From positions 1-48,958 of the forward strand of contig NZ_AGAF01000038.1 of NCBI RefSeq assembly GCF_000224515.1: 48,958 nucleotides of DNA. Reading direction: 5' to 3'. A model generated the notes under the pieces. The model saw nothing but the letters and a program-made list of their open reading frames with translations, was not told the DNA's origin and made no database searches. This DNA comes from Desulfosporosinus sp. OT (GTDB lineage Bacteria; Bacillota; Desulfitobacteriia; Desulfitobacteriales; Desulfitobacteriaceae). Every line of letters begins with the position of its first letter. The first letter of the stretch is position 1. Of this stretch, positions 34,657-43,197 are shown in pieces. The position numbers and the translations under genes were made by a program.

Positions 34657-36279
34657 TTAGTTCCCTCGGGCACCGCCGCCCATTGCTCTGGCAGGGTTAG
34701 CGCCTCCGCCACCGCCGCCTAATCTAAAGCCAGAAGTAGAATTAGTCGTGGTTGTCGTCGAGGACGAACGTGTGCCAATAATGACTTCTTGCCCTTCTTC
34801 TAAACCACTTTTGATTTCTACATTCGTTCCATCATCTAAACCGGTCTCTACCTTAACAAACCGAACATTCGCCATTGCGCCATTTCCTGCGCCAGCATAT
34901 CCCGCGCCGGCATTTCTTGTGCCAGTATTACCTGCAGCAGCATTACCTGTAGCGGCATTACCTGTAGCGGCATTACCTGAACTTGCGTTTCCTGCATTAT
35001 TAGCTTTGGTGCTTGATTGACCTGCCGCATTCGCTTGATCTGCACCAGTACTGGAAGTCACAGGTACCATGACACCTTTTTCATTTCCTCTGGTTTTAAC
35101 CGCTTCACTGGGAACAGTTAGAACACCCTTCGCTTCCGCTACAATGATGTTTATATTGGCATTCATTCCTGCCCGTAGCAAATCGCTGGCTTGATCGACC
35201 ATCGCCGTGACTGTATACGTCGTAACGTTCTGAGTGGTTGTACCTTGTAAGGCAACAGCATTTACTGTCCCGCTGATATGGTCATTCGGATAGGAATCCA
35301 GGGTAATATCCACTTTCTGCCCTACTTTGCACTGTGAGATATCTGCCTGATCTATCGAAGCATCCACTTCCAGATTATCACCCTGGGGAGTTATCGTAAT
35401 AATTGACTTTTCATCTGAATCTTGGCCCAGTTCAAGTGGGCAACTGACAACCACTGCGTCCACCGGGGCAACAATTGCGGCATCATTTAAATCCGCCTGA
35501 GCACTAGCCAGTTGAGCCTGGGCTATTTGAATACCCGCTTGAGCCGATTGAATATCTGCTGTTTTCGGGCCCTGAGCTTGTTGATCCACTTGATATTGAG
35601 CGGATGTAACATCTGCCTGGGCAGATATCAAAGCCTTGGCCGCCCCTCCATTTTGGAGATTCTTAGTAGCGGTCAAATCATTGATCGCTTGGTTCAAAGC
35701 ATTTTGCGCGGATTGTATAGAGGAAGCCTCTCCGCTCTGCTGTGCCTTGGCTAAATTATCACTAGCCGATTTGACATCCTGTTCGGCTAGTGAGACTTGG
35801 TTAGCTAAATAGCTCGGATCGGCATTCTGTTGGGCAGTTGTTAAACTCTGCTGTGCCTTAGCAAGCGCTGCCTGCGCCTGAGCACGGGTTTGGTCATTGA
35901 ATGAATCTTCAAGATTTCGAAGTTTGGACTCGGCGGACGTTACATTGGCCTGTGCTTGCAAAACGGAAGTTTCCAGCTTAGTTTCGTCTATCTTGGCCAG
36001 AACTTGCCCTGCTTTAACTGTATCCCCTTCCTTGACATTGAGCTCCACGATCTTTCCGGCTTGTGAAGAATTTCCGGTTGTTGGAAAGGTTAAAGTGATC
36101 GCGTGTGGGTAATTGACTGTTCCAGTTGCCGTGATCACCTTGTTGACATCACCCATTTTTACTTTTGCGGTAATGTTAGAGGCAACGACAGGCTTGGCTT
36201 TAAAATGTTCATAACCCCAATAGCCACCTCCTAAGACCAGAACGCCCAAGACTCCAAGGGTTACCCATTTTTTGTTCAT
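34657..36279 (-). CDS. MacA/HlyD-family adaptor protein with low-complexity insert
   Basis: A 540-residue protein anchored by an N-terminal helix (about 5-25, LGVLGVLVLGGGYWG). It has a lipoyl-like domain with the GKIVELNVKEGDTVKAGQVLAKID segment, a long coiled coil (about 110-260), then beta-barrel domains. In the barrel, residues 409-472 are a Gly/Ala/Asn-rich insert built from a five-residue unit (GNAAT) encoded by 15-bp DNA repeats at about 34925-35000. A Gly-rich tail (GGGGGGANPARAMGGGARGN) follows. It connects the ABC exporter to the outside. ATG at 36279 with GGAGAGAGAGC. Confidence 0.9.
   Translation of the reverse strand: MNKKWVTLGVLGVLVLGGGYWGYEHFKAKPVVASNITAKVKMGDVNKVITATGTVNYPHAITLTFPTTGNSSQAGKIVELNVKEGDTVKAGQVLAKIDETKLETSVLQAQANVTSAESKLRNLEDSFNDQTRAQAQAALAKAQQSLTTAQQNADPSYLANQVSLAEQDVKSASDNLAKAQQSGEASSIQSAQNALNQAINDLTATKNLQNGGAAKALISAQADVTSAQYQVDQQAQGPKTADIQSAQAGIQIAQAQLASAQADLNDAAIVAPVDAVVVSCPLELGQDSDEKSIITITPQGDNLEVDASIDQADISQCKVGQKVDITLDSYPNDHISGTVNAVALQGTTTQNVTTYTVTAMVDQASDLLRAGMNANINIIVAEAKGVLTVPSEAVKTRGNEKGVMVPVTSSTGADQANAAGQSSTKANNAGNASSGNAATGNAATGNAAAGNTGTRNAGAGYAGAGNGAMANVRFVKVETGLDDGTNVEIKSGLEEGQEVIIGTRSSSTTTTTNSTSGFRLGGGGGGANPARAMGGGARGN
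34925..35000. repeat. 15-bp tandem repeat inside the adaptor gene
   Basis: GCATTACCTGTAGCG-type units, two of them identical and others with one to four changes, repeat about five times and code for GNAAT-like pentapeptides on the minus strand. Copy number could vary by slippage without a frameshift, because 15 is a multiple of three. Confidence 0.8.
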
Positions 36280-36356
36280 GCTCTCTCTCCTTTTCTACCT
36301 GTTAATGAAACAGTCATCAAACTAAGCTATTGGGTATAAGTAAACTTACTTAAATG

Positions 36357-36365
36357 AAGTTCTCA
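36357..36365 (-). promoter_or_regulatory. possible response-regulator site upstream of the exporter genes
   Basis: AAGTTCTCA (plus strand) lies 78 bases before the adaptor start. The same nine bases lie 73 bases before the response regulator start (38793-38801). Both are read in the same orientation relative to the gene. Confidence 0.3.
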
Positions 36366-36426
36366 TAATAAAGTTGGGTTAAATTTTATCCAAGGGTTCA
36401 TCGCCATTTTCTCCATAAGTAATTAA

Positions 36427-36468
36427 CAAGGAATTTAGTGGGGGTTAGCCATCGGACTAAATTCCTTG
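36427..36468 (-). terminator. hairpin downstream of the sensor kinase gene
   Basis: A 13-bp perfect stem (CAAGGAATTTAGT / ACTAAATTCCTTG) with a 16-base loop, about 45 bases after the kinase stop. The T-run is broken (TTGTTAATT), so termination may be partial. Confidence 0.5.
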
Positions 36469-36510
36469 CTTAATATAACATAGTAATATGATCAAATAGC
36501 GATAGACTTC

Positions 36511-38037
36511 TTAAGATGTTGTTAAGGTAGTTACATTCGGTTTTACCGGTAAAAAGATTTGAAAACAACTTCCGACTCCCGGCTTGCTCTTCACATTAAT
36601 AGAGCCACCGTGTGCCTGGATAAACTCCTTGGCAATCGCGAGCCCTAAGCCCGTTCCACCACTTTCCCGCTCTCGTGCTTTATCTACACGGTAAAAACGG
36701 TCAAAGATATGCTCAAGTTCTTCCTCTGGAATTCCTTCTCCAGAATCCACAACCATCACTTGTACCCACTCTCCGGGTCGTAACTCCCCTTGGCTTTTTT
36801 CCGCTCTGTCCATTTCTTCCGGTTTTTCCCCTTTGCGTCGGAAGACAGCACGGAAACGCGTATTTCCCTCGTGAATGGTTTCATCTTCTATCGGCCTTTC
36901 GACCCTCCCTAACAACACGCGCAAAGAACCTCCCGGCGGTGTATGGAGAAGAGCATTTCCAATCAGATTCACAAATACCTGGGTCAAGCGATCTTGATCA
37001 CCAATAATTTCCGCCGTATCTCCTATAACTTCGATCTTCAGCTCTCGTTCCTCAAATTCTATAGCAAATTGCTCAATAATTCTCTCTAGAATCTGTTTGA
37101 GATCGACTGCTTTCCAACTCATAGGTAATTTGCCGGCTTCAGCCAGACTCAGCTGTTGCAGATCTCGCACCAGACGAATGAGTCTTAACGTTTCATCCTG
37201 AATCGGGAGGATAGTTTCCGGCGTTGAAGGGAGCACTCCCTCCTGAATTGATTCCAGTTTTCCAAGAATAACTGCCAGAGGCGTACGCAATTCGTGCGCT
37301 ATATCCGCCACCATGTTACGCCTCACTTCTTCATTACGGGCCAATTGTTCAGTCATCCGATTAAAGTCCCGGGCCAAAGTCGCAATATCACCATTGCCCT
37401 TCACATCAACCCGCGAGGACAAATTCCCTTTCCCCACATTCCGCACGGCCTCCATGAGATGGTTTAAGGGCTGGGTGAAATGTCGAGTCAGCAATAACCC
37501 CAAGAATAGAGCCACCAAGGAAGTGATAATCAATCCGATGATCATCGCCTGAATAATCGAGGTACCAATGGCCTTTGCCACTCTACCATCCATCGCTGTT
37601 GGACGTTGATCTTGCCAGAAATGTCCTACCGTCTGCCCACCCACCTTAATTGCCTGCCATTGTTTCGAGATTTTAGTGTCTAACGGAAACATCGCAAGTG
37701 ATTTGCCAAGATCTTTACTTGATGCGGCTGCCACCACGCTATCTGCTTGGTTGAACACTAAAAAGCGTTGGGAGTCACGAGGGGGACGTGAAAACTTCTG
37801 ATCTGGCGGCCCCTGGTTGAGCTTTGTAATATACTCTTGAACCCCATCCCAGCTACTGTGGCTCTCATAGTAAATACTCAACATTTGATTAAAGCGCTCA
37901 CCAAAGGCTTGCTGTACATAAGTTTCAGCATGCCCTAGCAAGGCTTGAGTAGAAGTTAGGGCAATGAAGGTAAAAACAATGGACATAAAAAAAACCATGC
38001 CAATGAGTGCGAGCAGAAATTTGCGCCGTAATGTCAC
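36511..38037 (-). CDS. membrane sensor histidine kinase (BaeS/PhoR-like)
   Basis: A 508-residue kinase. Helix 1 (about 7-30) and helix 2 (about 165-195) flank an extracytoplasmic sensor region of about 135 residues. HAMP follows (HFTQPLNHLMEAVRNVGKGN), then HisKA with DIAHELRTPLAV, then the HATPase domain with NLIGNALLHTPPGG (N-box), DSGEGIPEEELEHIFDRFYR (G1/F) and GGTGLGLAIAKE (G2). The start is GTG at 38037, overlapping the regulator stop by four bases. It pairs with the OmpR-type regulator just upstream and probably controls the neighbouring exporter. Confidence 0.95.
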   Translation of the reverse strand: MTLRRKFLLALIGMVFFMSIVFTFIALTSTQALLGHAETYVQQAFGERFNQMLSIYYESHSSWDGVQEYITKLNQGPPDQKFSRPPRDSQRFLVFNQADSVVAAASSKDLGKSLAMFPLDTKISKQWQAIKVGGQTVGHFWQDQRPTAMDGRVAKAIGTSIIQAMIIGLIITSLVALFLGLLLTRHFTQPLNHLMEAVRNVGKGNLSSRVDVKGNGDIATLARDFNRMTEQLARNEEVRRNMVADIAHELRTPLAVILGKLESIQEGVLPSTPETILPIQDETLRLIRLVRDLQQLSLAEAGKLPMSWKAVDLKQILERIIEQFAIEFEERELKIEVIGDTAEIIGDQDRLTQVFVNLIGNALLHTPPGGSLRVLLGRVERPIEDETIHEGNTRFRAVFRRKGEKPEEMDRAEKSQGELRPGEWVQVMVVDSGEGIPEEELEHIFDRFYRVDKARERESGGTGLGLAIAKEFIQAHGGSINVKSKPGVGSCFQIFLPVKPNVTTLTTS

Positions 38038-38720
38038 ACGCCTTCACCGAACCGATACCCAACGCCAAACACAGTTTCCACATATTTAGGGTCACTTGGG
38101 TTGTCCTCAAGTTTCTTGCGCAAATTAGAAACATGCGTATCAATAGATCGCTCATAGTAGAGGTACTCCTCCCCCATGGCCTGACGCAAAAGTTGAAGAC
38201 GGCTATAAACTGTACCAGGGCGAATGGCAAGTAGATGAAGTATGTTGAATTCGGTCGGGGTTAGGAAGATTTCCAGCCCTCTTTTCGTCACTTTATGGCT
38301 TGTGACGTCGATGCTCAATTCTCCTCGGACTAATATCGAAGAATTATTTTCCTGAACCACCCCCGACGAACGCCGCAGCACTGTCTTAATCCGCGCTGCC
38401 AATTCTCGAAGGCTAAACGGCTTAACGATGTAATCGTCCGCTCCGAACTCGAGGCCTAAAACTCTATCGATTTCCTCTGACTTTGCAGTAAGCATGATAA
38501 TTGGGATCGTACTCGTCTCACGTAAGTGTTTGCATATTTCTAACCCACTCATCCCTGGAAGCATCCAATCAAGCAAAACGAGATCCGGTTTTTCTCGCTC
38601 GATAAGCTCTATCCCTTCTAGACCATTGATCGCCGTCAAGACATTAAATCCTTCCCGCGAAAGGTAGTCTCTGACGAGGGTTAAGATTTCCTGTTCATCA
38701 TCTACTAAGATAATTTTCAT
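38034..38720 (-). CDS. OmpR/PhoB-family response regulator
   Basis: A receiver domain (about 1-115) with the acidic pair in VDDEQE, phospho-Asp in VLLDWMLPGMSG, Thr/Lys switch residues (LTAKSEE, KPFSLREL), and a winged-helix DNA-binding domain (about 130-228, LTPTEFNILHLLAIRPG, SIDTHVSNLRKKLE, VETVFGVGYRFGE). I use the ATG at 38720; the in-frame GTG at 38735 is an alternative. It is likely to regulate its own operon and the exporter genes, based on the shared AAGTTCTCA motif (inference). Confidence 0.94.
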   Translation of the reverse strand: MKIILVDDEQEILTLVRDYLSREGFNVLTAINGLEGIELIEREKPDLVLLDWMLPGMSGLEICKHLRETSTIPIIMLTAKSEEIDRVLGLEFGADDYIVKPFSLRELAARIKTVLRRSSGVVQENNSSILVRGELSIDVTSHKVTKRGLEIFLTPTEFNILHLLAIRPGTVYSRLQLLRQAMGEEYLYYERSIDTHVSNLRKKLEDNPSDPKYVETVFGVGYRFGEGV

Positions 38721-38792
38721 TGCCACATTCACCACTTTCCGGTACTCATTTTTATTATAAGTATACCGCTTATCTTTCAGATGTATTTAGGA

Positions 38793-38801
38793 AAGTTCTC
38801 A
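38793..38801 (-). promoter_or_regulatory. possible response-regulator site upstream of the two-component genes
   Basis: AAGTTCTCA on the plus strand, 73 bases before the response regulator start, identical to the site upstream of the adaptor gene. Confidence 0.3.
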
Positions 38802-38864
38802 AGATTGTATGAAGATAAAATAATACCTTCACCTAATTTATCTTAAGCAAAGGTATCTAAACGA

Positions 38865-39302
38865 TTATTTCAACTCCATCCGCTGGGTCAGAAGTTCCAA
38901 TCGACTCAACAAGTCCTCGTATTCTTCATCTGTATAATCCTTAAGGACTGCACCGAGAAAACTTTGACGTTCTCTAATCACGGCATCAAGGGCTTCATCC
39001 CCTCTAGCTAACAAGTGCAGCCTGACCACTCTTCGGTCTTTGTTGTCCCGAACTCGCTCGACCAGGCTCGACCGTTCCATTCGGTCCGCTAAGTCAGTTG
39101 CCGTGCTGCACGCGACAAACAAGTGTTTACCTAAATCTCCCATTGTCAAGGGCCCAAATTCCCGAATGGTTAAGAGTGCATTGAATTGAAGTGCAGAAAT
39201 CTCCATGCCAATTAGAATTGATCGACCACGCTTGTACAAAATGGTATTAGCACGTCTTAAGGTCTCCTCTAACTGTTTTGTCAATTCTTCGGTAGGTGCC
39301 AT
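38865..39302 (-). CDS. MarR-family transcription regulator
   Basis: A 145-residue protein with the MarR winged-helix core: ALQFNALLTIREFGPLTMGDLGKHL (helices 2-3), ATDLADRMERSSLVERVRDNKDRRVVRLHL (recognition helix and wing with the D-x-R-D-R-R-style basic loop). MarR proteins bind palindromes as dimers and respond to small molecules. It is encoded 145 bases upstream of the two-component operon. Its target is unknown. ATG at 39302 with GAGGG. Confidence 0.9.
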   Translation of the reverse strand: MAPTEELTKQLEETLRRANTILYKRGRSILIGMEISALQFNALLTIREFGPLTMGDLGKHLFVACSTATDLADRMERSSLVERVRDNKDRRVVRLHLLARGDEALDAVIRERQSFLGAVLKDYTDEEYEDLLSRLELLTQRMELK

Positions 39303-39459
39303 CCCTCGACCCCCATTCCCCTATTTAGATCTTATTTTAACATAGATTTATTGCTAGTACATCTAAGAGATGGGATAAATGGAAATGGAAATGAAAGATA
39401 CTCGGCTAAACAAAGCAATGCCTTGTTTGCCGAGTACCTACCAGCCTCGTTTCTTCCGT
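39303..39459. other. intergenic region between MarR gene and element G
   Basis: The region contains a hairpin ACTCGGC...GCCGAGT (about 39400-39437) with an AAACAA / TTGTTT inner stem. No gene is seen. Confidence 0.4.
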
Positions 39460-39640
39460 CTTCTCCTCACATCTTGTCCCGGAGGGTCCGCGATCAATAC
39501 AGTTCGAAGCCCTTTGCGTAAGTCGCCGACCCTGCGACATGATGTCACTCTGACCGAAACACATCCTCGTGTTTCACACTGCCCACTTGCATCAAAGGTT
39601 CAAAGCCCCAGTTTAGCACGTGATCGAGCGCAACGGCTGA
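39460..39640. repeat. palindromic modular element, diverged copy G
   Basis: It carries GAAGCCCTTTGCGTAAGTCG, close to GAAGCCTTTGCGAGAGTCG of copy E, plus hairpins GAAACAC-ATCCTC-GTGTTTC and GCGACATGATGTCAC. The right end GTTCAAAGCCCCAGTTTAGCACG resembles the GTTTG arm of the others. It lies right after the stop of the GerMN gene. Confidence 0.5.
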
Positions 39641-39661
39641 ACGATTATCTCGTTAACCCTC

Positions 39662-40414
39662 TCACGTGGAACTGGGAGGATAGTTAAAAAGATTAATTGA
39701 GCTTGGAGAATCAGGCAGCGCTCCGTTGCTCGTTTTCTCTGATGTAGAAACTCCTGAACCTTTGTTTTTTGTTCCTGGGCTTGGGGTAATAGGGTTCGCG
39801 TTTATGTCTGTAGAGTCGCCCCCCTTAACCAGGTTTGCTTTATTTACCAGGTTTGTTGCATCGATTGTCCCATACTTAGTCAAAGGTTTTCCCTCGACGC
39901 GAATCTGGACTTGCTTGATTGTCGAAAACTGGGTTAGGGTGTTAACTAGCCCATAGAGAGCGACTTCAGAAGACACCTTAGAATTGGGTTGCAAAAATTC
40001 CTTACTCAAATCTACGATAACCACATTCTCTTTAATGGCAATATCAAGGAGCATTGTGGTTGTTGGAACAGCGGCTTGCACAGTCGTTCCACTTGAAACT
40101 GCGGGACCTTTCAACCATTGAGTTACCGTCTCTCTAGCTAAACTCAAAGTCTTGGGCAACGTTCGTTGTTCTTCTACCAAATACTTACCTGTCCCATCTG
40201 CAAAGTACAGTGAAATCTCCCTCGAATCCGCTGAAGCTGACGCTGTTGATGCAGCCGGAAGAGTGGCAGTTTTATCCCCACCAATAAAATCTCCTAACGA
40301 AGTCGCTGTACCCTCCTTGTTAATTAAGGTCTCCAATGTCCCACAGCCCAGAAGAAAAATCAGACTGAAGAGTACAACCCCCATGAATAGACTGTTTCTA
40401 ACCCGTATTTTCAT
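39662..40414 (-). CDS. GerMN-domain lipoprotein
   Basis: A 250-residue lipoprotein with a signal peptide ending in the lipobox FLLGCGT (Cys about 24). A linker of low complexity (about 45-65) leads to a GerMN domain (about 67-190), with YFADGTGKYLVEEQRTLP at its start and VALYGLVNTLTQFSTIKQVQIRVEG near its end. GerM-like proteins act in spore cortex synthesis and germination. The Ser/Pro-rich tail (about 200-250) is disordered. ATG at 40414. Confidence 0.85.
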   Translation of the reverse strand: MKIRVRNSLFMGVVLFSLIFLLGCGTLETLINKEGTATSLGDFIGGDKTATLPAASTASASADSREISLYFADGTGKYLVEEQRTLPKTLSLARETVTQWLKGPAVSSGTTVQAAVPTTTMLLDIAIKENVVIVDLSKEFLQPNSKVSSEVALYGLVNTLTQFSTIKQVQIRVEGKPLTKYGTIDATNLVNKANLVKGGDSTDINANPITPSPGTKNKGSGVSTSEKTSNGALPDSPSSINLFNYPPSST

Positions 40415-40433
40415 ATTCTTTGCCCCTTCCCCT

Positions 40434-40520
40434 GATCGATGTTCGACGTTCGACTTTCGATGGTTCGATGTCCGAATATCGCATCGCCCATTTTAGCCCC
40501 TAGATAAGTTCAAACTGAAC
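40434..40520. repeat. TTCGA-type repeat, copy d
   Basis: Units GATGTTCGACGTTCGACTTTCGATGGTTCGATGTCC, then GCATCGCCCATTTTAGCCCCTAGATAAGTTCAAACT-type tail (described in parts: CGCCCAT, CCCCTAGATAAGTTCA). It lies directly upstream of the GerMN gene start. Confidence 0.6.
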
Positions 40521-40667
40521 TTCATCTAAAGTACTCCACTGAGTAAGTTCCTTTGCCTTACTCTAAACCTATGCTTTGTCCTCAAAAATAGTACAGGTTG
40601 TTTTGTATAAAGCGTCGCTCTGAGCCATAAATATGGGTATCGTTATGTTTAGAGAAAGGAGCCTCTG

Positions 40668-41408
40668 ATGCACGATTTATTCAAAATCCTCTGGATTAGC
40701 ACGATTGCCGGACTGGCCACGACCTTTGGCAGCATACTGGTTCTTTTATTTGGAAAGCCACAAGAACGAGTTCTGGCTTCCCTAATAGCAGGAGCTGGCG
40801 GTGTGATGCTCGCGGTTGTAACCGTCGATTTGTTACCAAGTGCTTGGCAAAATGGCCCACCGCTGCAAGTAGGAGCTGGATTTGCACTAGGCCTGCTCTT
40901 CATGCTTCTTGCGGCTAAACGTCTCGAGGTCCCCAATAACACACTCCCCCTGTCACGTCGCCAACGTCTAAAAAGGACCGGACTCCTCATTGCAACCGGG
41001 ATCGCCTTACATGATATTCCGGAAGGCATGGCCATCGCCGTCAGCCAAGAAGCCGCCTCCAACCTCGGCTTTCTTATTGCCTTTGCCATTACATTACATA
41101 ACCTGCCTGAAGGGATGGCAACAACGGCACCGTTAAAAATGGCCCGTATCCGCTGGTGGAAAATTCTTCTCCTCAATATTGTGATCGCCTTTTTCACTCC
41201 GCTCGGAGCCTTGCTCGGGCTCTTGGCCCTCGAAAACGTTCAGAATTCCTTGGCCTTTTTTCTCGCCCTTGCTGCAGGTGCGATGACTTTTCTCATCTTC
41301 GCTGAACTTATTCCTCTCTCCCGAGAGCGGCACCCGCATTATGCCCTACTCGGCGGAACAATTGGATTTGTCTTTTTTACGTTAGTCAGTGTTTTGCATC
41401 CAGGTTAG
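40668..41408 (+). CDS. ZIP-family metal transporter
   Basis: A 246-residue membrane protein with about eight helices. The ZIP signatures are present: GIALHDIPEGMAIAV in helix 4 and ITLHNLPEGMATTA in helix 5, whose His and Glu residues bind the metal in the transport path. ZIP proteins carry zinc, iron or manganese into the cytosol. ATG with AGAAAGGAGCC upstream. No regulator (Zur, Fur) is next to it. Confidence 0.92.
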   Translation: MHDLFKILWISTIAGLATTFGSILVLLFGKPQERVLASLIAGAGGVMLAVVTVDLLPSAWQNGPPLQVGAGFALGLLFMLLAAKRLEVPNNTLPLSRRQRLKRTGLLIATGIALHDIPEGMAIAVSQEAASNLGFLIAFAITLHNLPEGMATTAPLKMARIRWWKILLLNIVIAFFTPLGALLGLLALENVQNSLAFFLALAAGAMTFLIFAELIPLSRERHPHYALLGGTIGFVFFTLVSVLHPG

Positions 41409-41761
41409 GGAGGAAGTGAGGAGGAAGTGTCTTAGCACGTTCGCACACGCTTCATCGCTATTCCCTTGACGATAAAGCTAAAACGCAAAACCTCTGGGCT
41501 TTCTGCATGTTAACCGTTGCGTTTCTTAACGCTTGATCGTCTGCGTCCATTGACGCGATTCCGCTAAAGCGCTCTCTAAGCTAAGAAACTTCCTCTGGGC
41601 TGGGTCGCCGGGAGGAGGACGACTTTAGGGCTCTGTTAGCTGTAGCCGTTTGCATGCTTGACGCAAAAATGCTTGTGTTCAGATGCAATTCTAAAATGCG
41701 CTCTCAGCTAGCAAACCTCCTCGAGGTTTAAGTGCCTGTCTGGTTGGGACATAAGAAAGAT
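41409..41761. repeat. intergenic region with inverted and tandem repeats (element H)
   Basis: GAGGAAGTGTCTTAGC (41421-41436) and GCTAAGAAACTTCCTC (41580-41595) are a 16-bp inverted repeat with one mismatch, 176 bases apart. The unit ending GCGCTCTCTAAGCTA..AAACTTCCTC repeats in diverged form downstream, ending GCGCTCTCAGCTAGCAAACCTCCTC (about 41700-41723). It differs in sequence from elements A-G. No gene is seen. Confidence 0.5.
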
Positions 41762-41797
41762 AAAAAAGTAGAGGATACCGAATTTACGGTATCCCCT
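41762..41797 (-). terminator. terminator of the SGNH hydrolase gene
   Basis: On the minus strand AGGGGATACCG pairs with CGGTATCCTCT (loop TAAATT) and is followed by ACTTTTTT. Confidence 0.8.
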
Positions 41798-41850
41798 GCT
41801 TTGTGGTGATAATGGCATTTCTGTTTTCTGGAAATAAATGAACAAATGAG

Positions 41851-42528
41851 TTACTTGAGTATTTGGGCCGCGTAGTCTCCCATCGCTTCGTACCCTTTGG
41901 CAGTTGGATATTTCCCATCATCTGATAAACCGCTTAGGTATTTACCGTTGGAATCAAATAATACGCTGGAAAAGTCTAGGGTCAGGATATTTTCCTCCTT
42001 GGTATAATCCTGCTCCCACTCCCGGGTGTCTTTAATGTTTTGCTGAGCCCCCGGGTACCCGATCGGAAGGGCTAGGATTGGAGTAATGTGATTGGATTTT
42101 GCTTTCTCCACTATAGCTTTAATATTGGTTTGCACCTCTTTCAGAGGCACTTCTTGAATTGCATCCCCAATCCCTGCAAAAATAATAACCCGGCCTGGTT
42201 TCTCAGCCACAACATCTGCATCGAAGCGAGAAAGTAGGTCTTTAGCTGTCTGCCGCACTTTCCCTTTATTAACTACTGGAACCTGGAGAACATCCGCCAT
42301 CCGTTGAGTCCAGGAATGTTCCTCGTCCAGTGGATATCCTGAGGTAAACGAGTCTCCTAAAGCGACGATCTTTGGATTGCTGAGTGCTTGAACCTGAGTA
42401 TTAACCGCAGTTTCCGCAAGAGGTTTGGTAGCCTGCCCCCATAGTCCAAAATATCCGGCGATCAGCACGATAAAAGCAAGTCCAGCAGCGACTTGAATCA
42501 GGCGTATTTCTAATCGATACGTACGCAT
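41851..42528 (-). CDS. SGNH/GDSL-family hydrolase with N-terminal membrane anchor
   Basis: A 225-residue protein. One hydrophobic helix (about 9-28, IQVAAGLAFIVLIAGYFGLW) anchors it outside. The SGNH blocks are visible: IVALGDSFTSGYPL with the nucleophile Ser, GIGDAI (block III), and TAKGYEAMGDY near the end, with the His replaced by or shifted from the usual D-x-x-H (DDGKYPTAKGY). The missing His is worth noting. It probably de-esterifies a wall polymer or lipid. ATG at 42528 with GGGGAAA. Confidence 0.78.
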   Translation of the reverse strand: MRTYRLEIRLIQVAAGLAFIVLIAGYFGLWGQATKPLAETAVNTQVQALSNPKIVALGDSFTSGYPLDEEHSWTQRMADVLQVPVVNKGKVRQTAKDLLSRFDADVVAEKPGRVIIFAGIGDAIQEVPLKEVQTNIKAIVEKAKSNHITPILALPIGYPGAQQNIKDTREWEQDYTKEENILTLDFSSVLFDSNGKYLSGLSDDGKYPTAKGYEAMGDYAAQILK

Positions 42529-42688
42529 AAAAATTTCCCCTTTCTATATATAAAAATATTCTACACCCATTCACGACATTCCTTCTTTCTCCCTTAGTAC
42601 ACCTTTTTTCTCACCTCTTACGAAATCCATCATACACCAGTACGCCCTTTAACGCATAATTTGTATAAGGAAAAAAGGAGGTAGCCTC

Positions 42689-43177
42689 ATGAATTACATT
42701 AACAAGGCTCGTGAATTAGGGGAGGCCCTGTCTCAAACCCCTGAAATTCAGGGATTAAAAGCTGCTGAAGCTGCCATTATGGCCGATCCCCTAAGTCAAG
42801 AAGCATTTAGCCAGTACCAGGATAAAGAACGCGGACTGGTGACCACGCAAATGATCAGTAAAGTTGTTCCAGAAAAAGATTCTCTAGCACTTCTTGATCT
42901 AAAAATCCGTCTTATGAATAAATATCCTCTTATAAAAGCGTACTTTGTTCAACAGCAAAAATACGAAAAACTTATGGCTATGGTGAACCTGACCCTAACC
43001 ACTTCAATGCATGGCATGCCTTCCGCAAATGACCTGCCTATTCCGGAAGAGTTAAAAGGCATGGCTCAGCAAATTCTTGACAAAATCAGCGGCGGAGATT
43101 CCATGGAAAAGATGCAAATCTCACCGGAGATGTTAAAAGGTATTAAGCTTCCACCCGGCTTAACTCAGAAACTATAA
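42689..43177 (+). CDS. YlbF/YmcA-family protein
   Basis: A 162-residue protein with a YlbF-type helical domain (about 1-110): INKARELGEALSQTPEIQGLKAAEAAIMADP, and SQEAFSQYQDKE. In Bacillus YlbF works with YmcA and YaaT in an iron-sulfur complex that matures mRNAs and controls sporulation and competence. The last 50 residues (SANDLPIPEELKGMAQQ.. MEKMQISPEMLKGIKLP) are an extra part. ATG follows a perfect AAGGAGG. It starts a plus-strand set of small genes up to 44284. Confidence 0.8.
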   Translation: MNYINKARELGEALSQTPEIQGLKAAEAAIMADPLSQEAFSQYQDKERGLVTTQMISKVVPEKDSLALLDLKIRLMNKYPLIKAYFVQQQKYEKLMAMVNLTLTTSMHGMPSANDLPIPEELKGMAQQILDKISGGDSMEKMQISPEMLKGIKLPPGLTQKL

Positions 43178-43197
43178 AAGGGAAGTGTTATTGAAAA

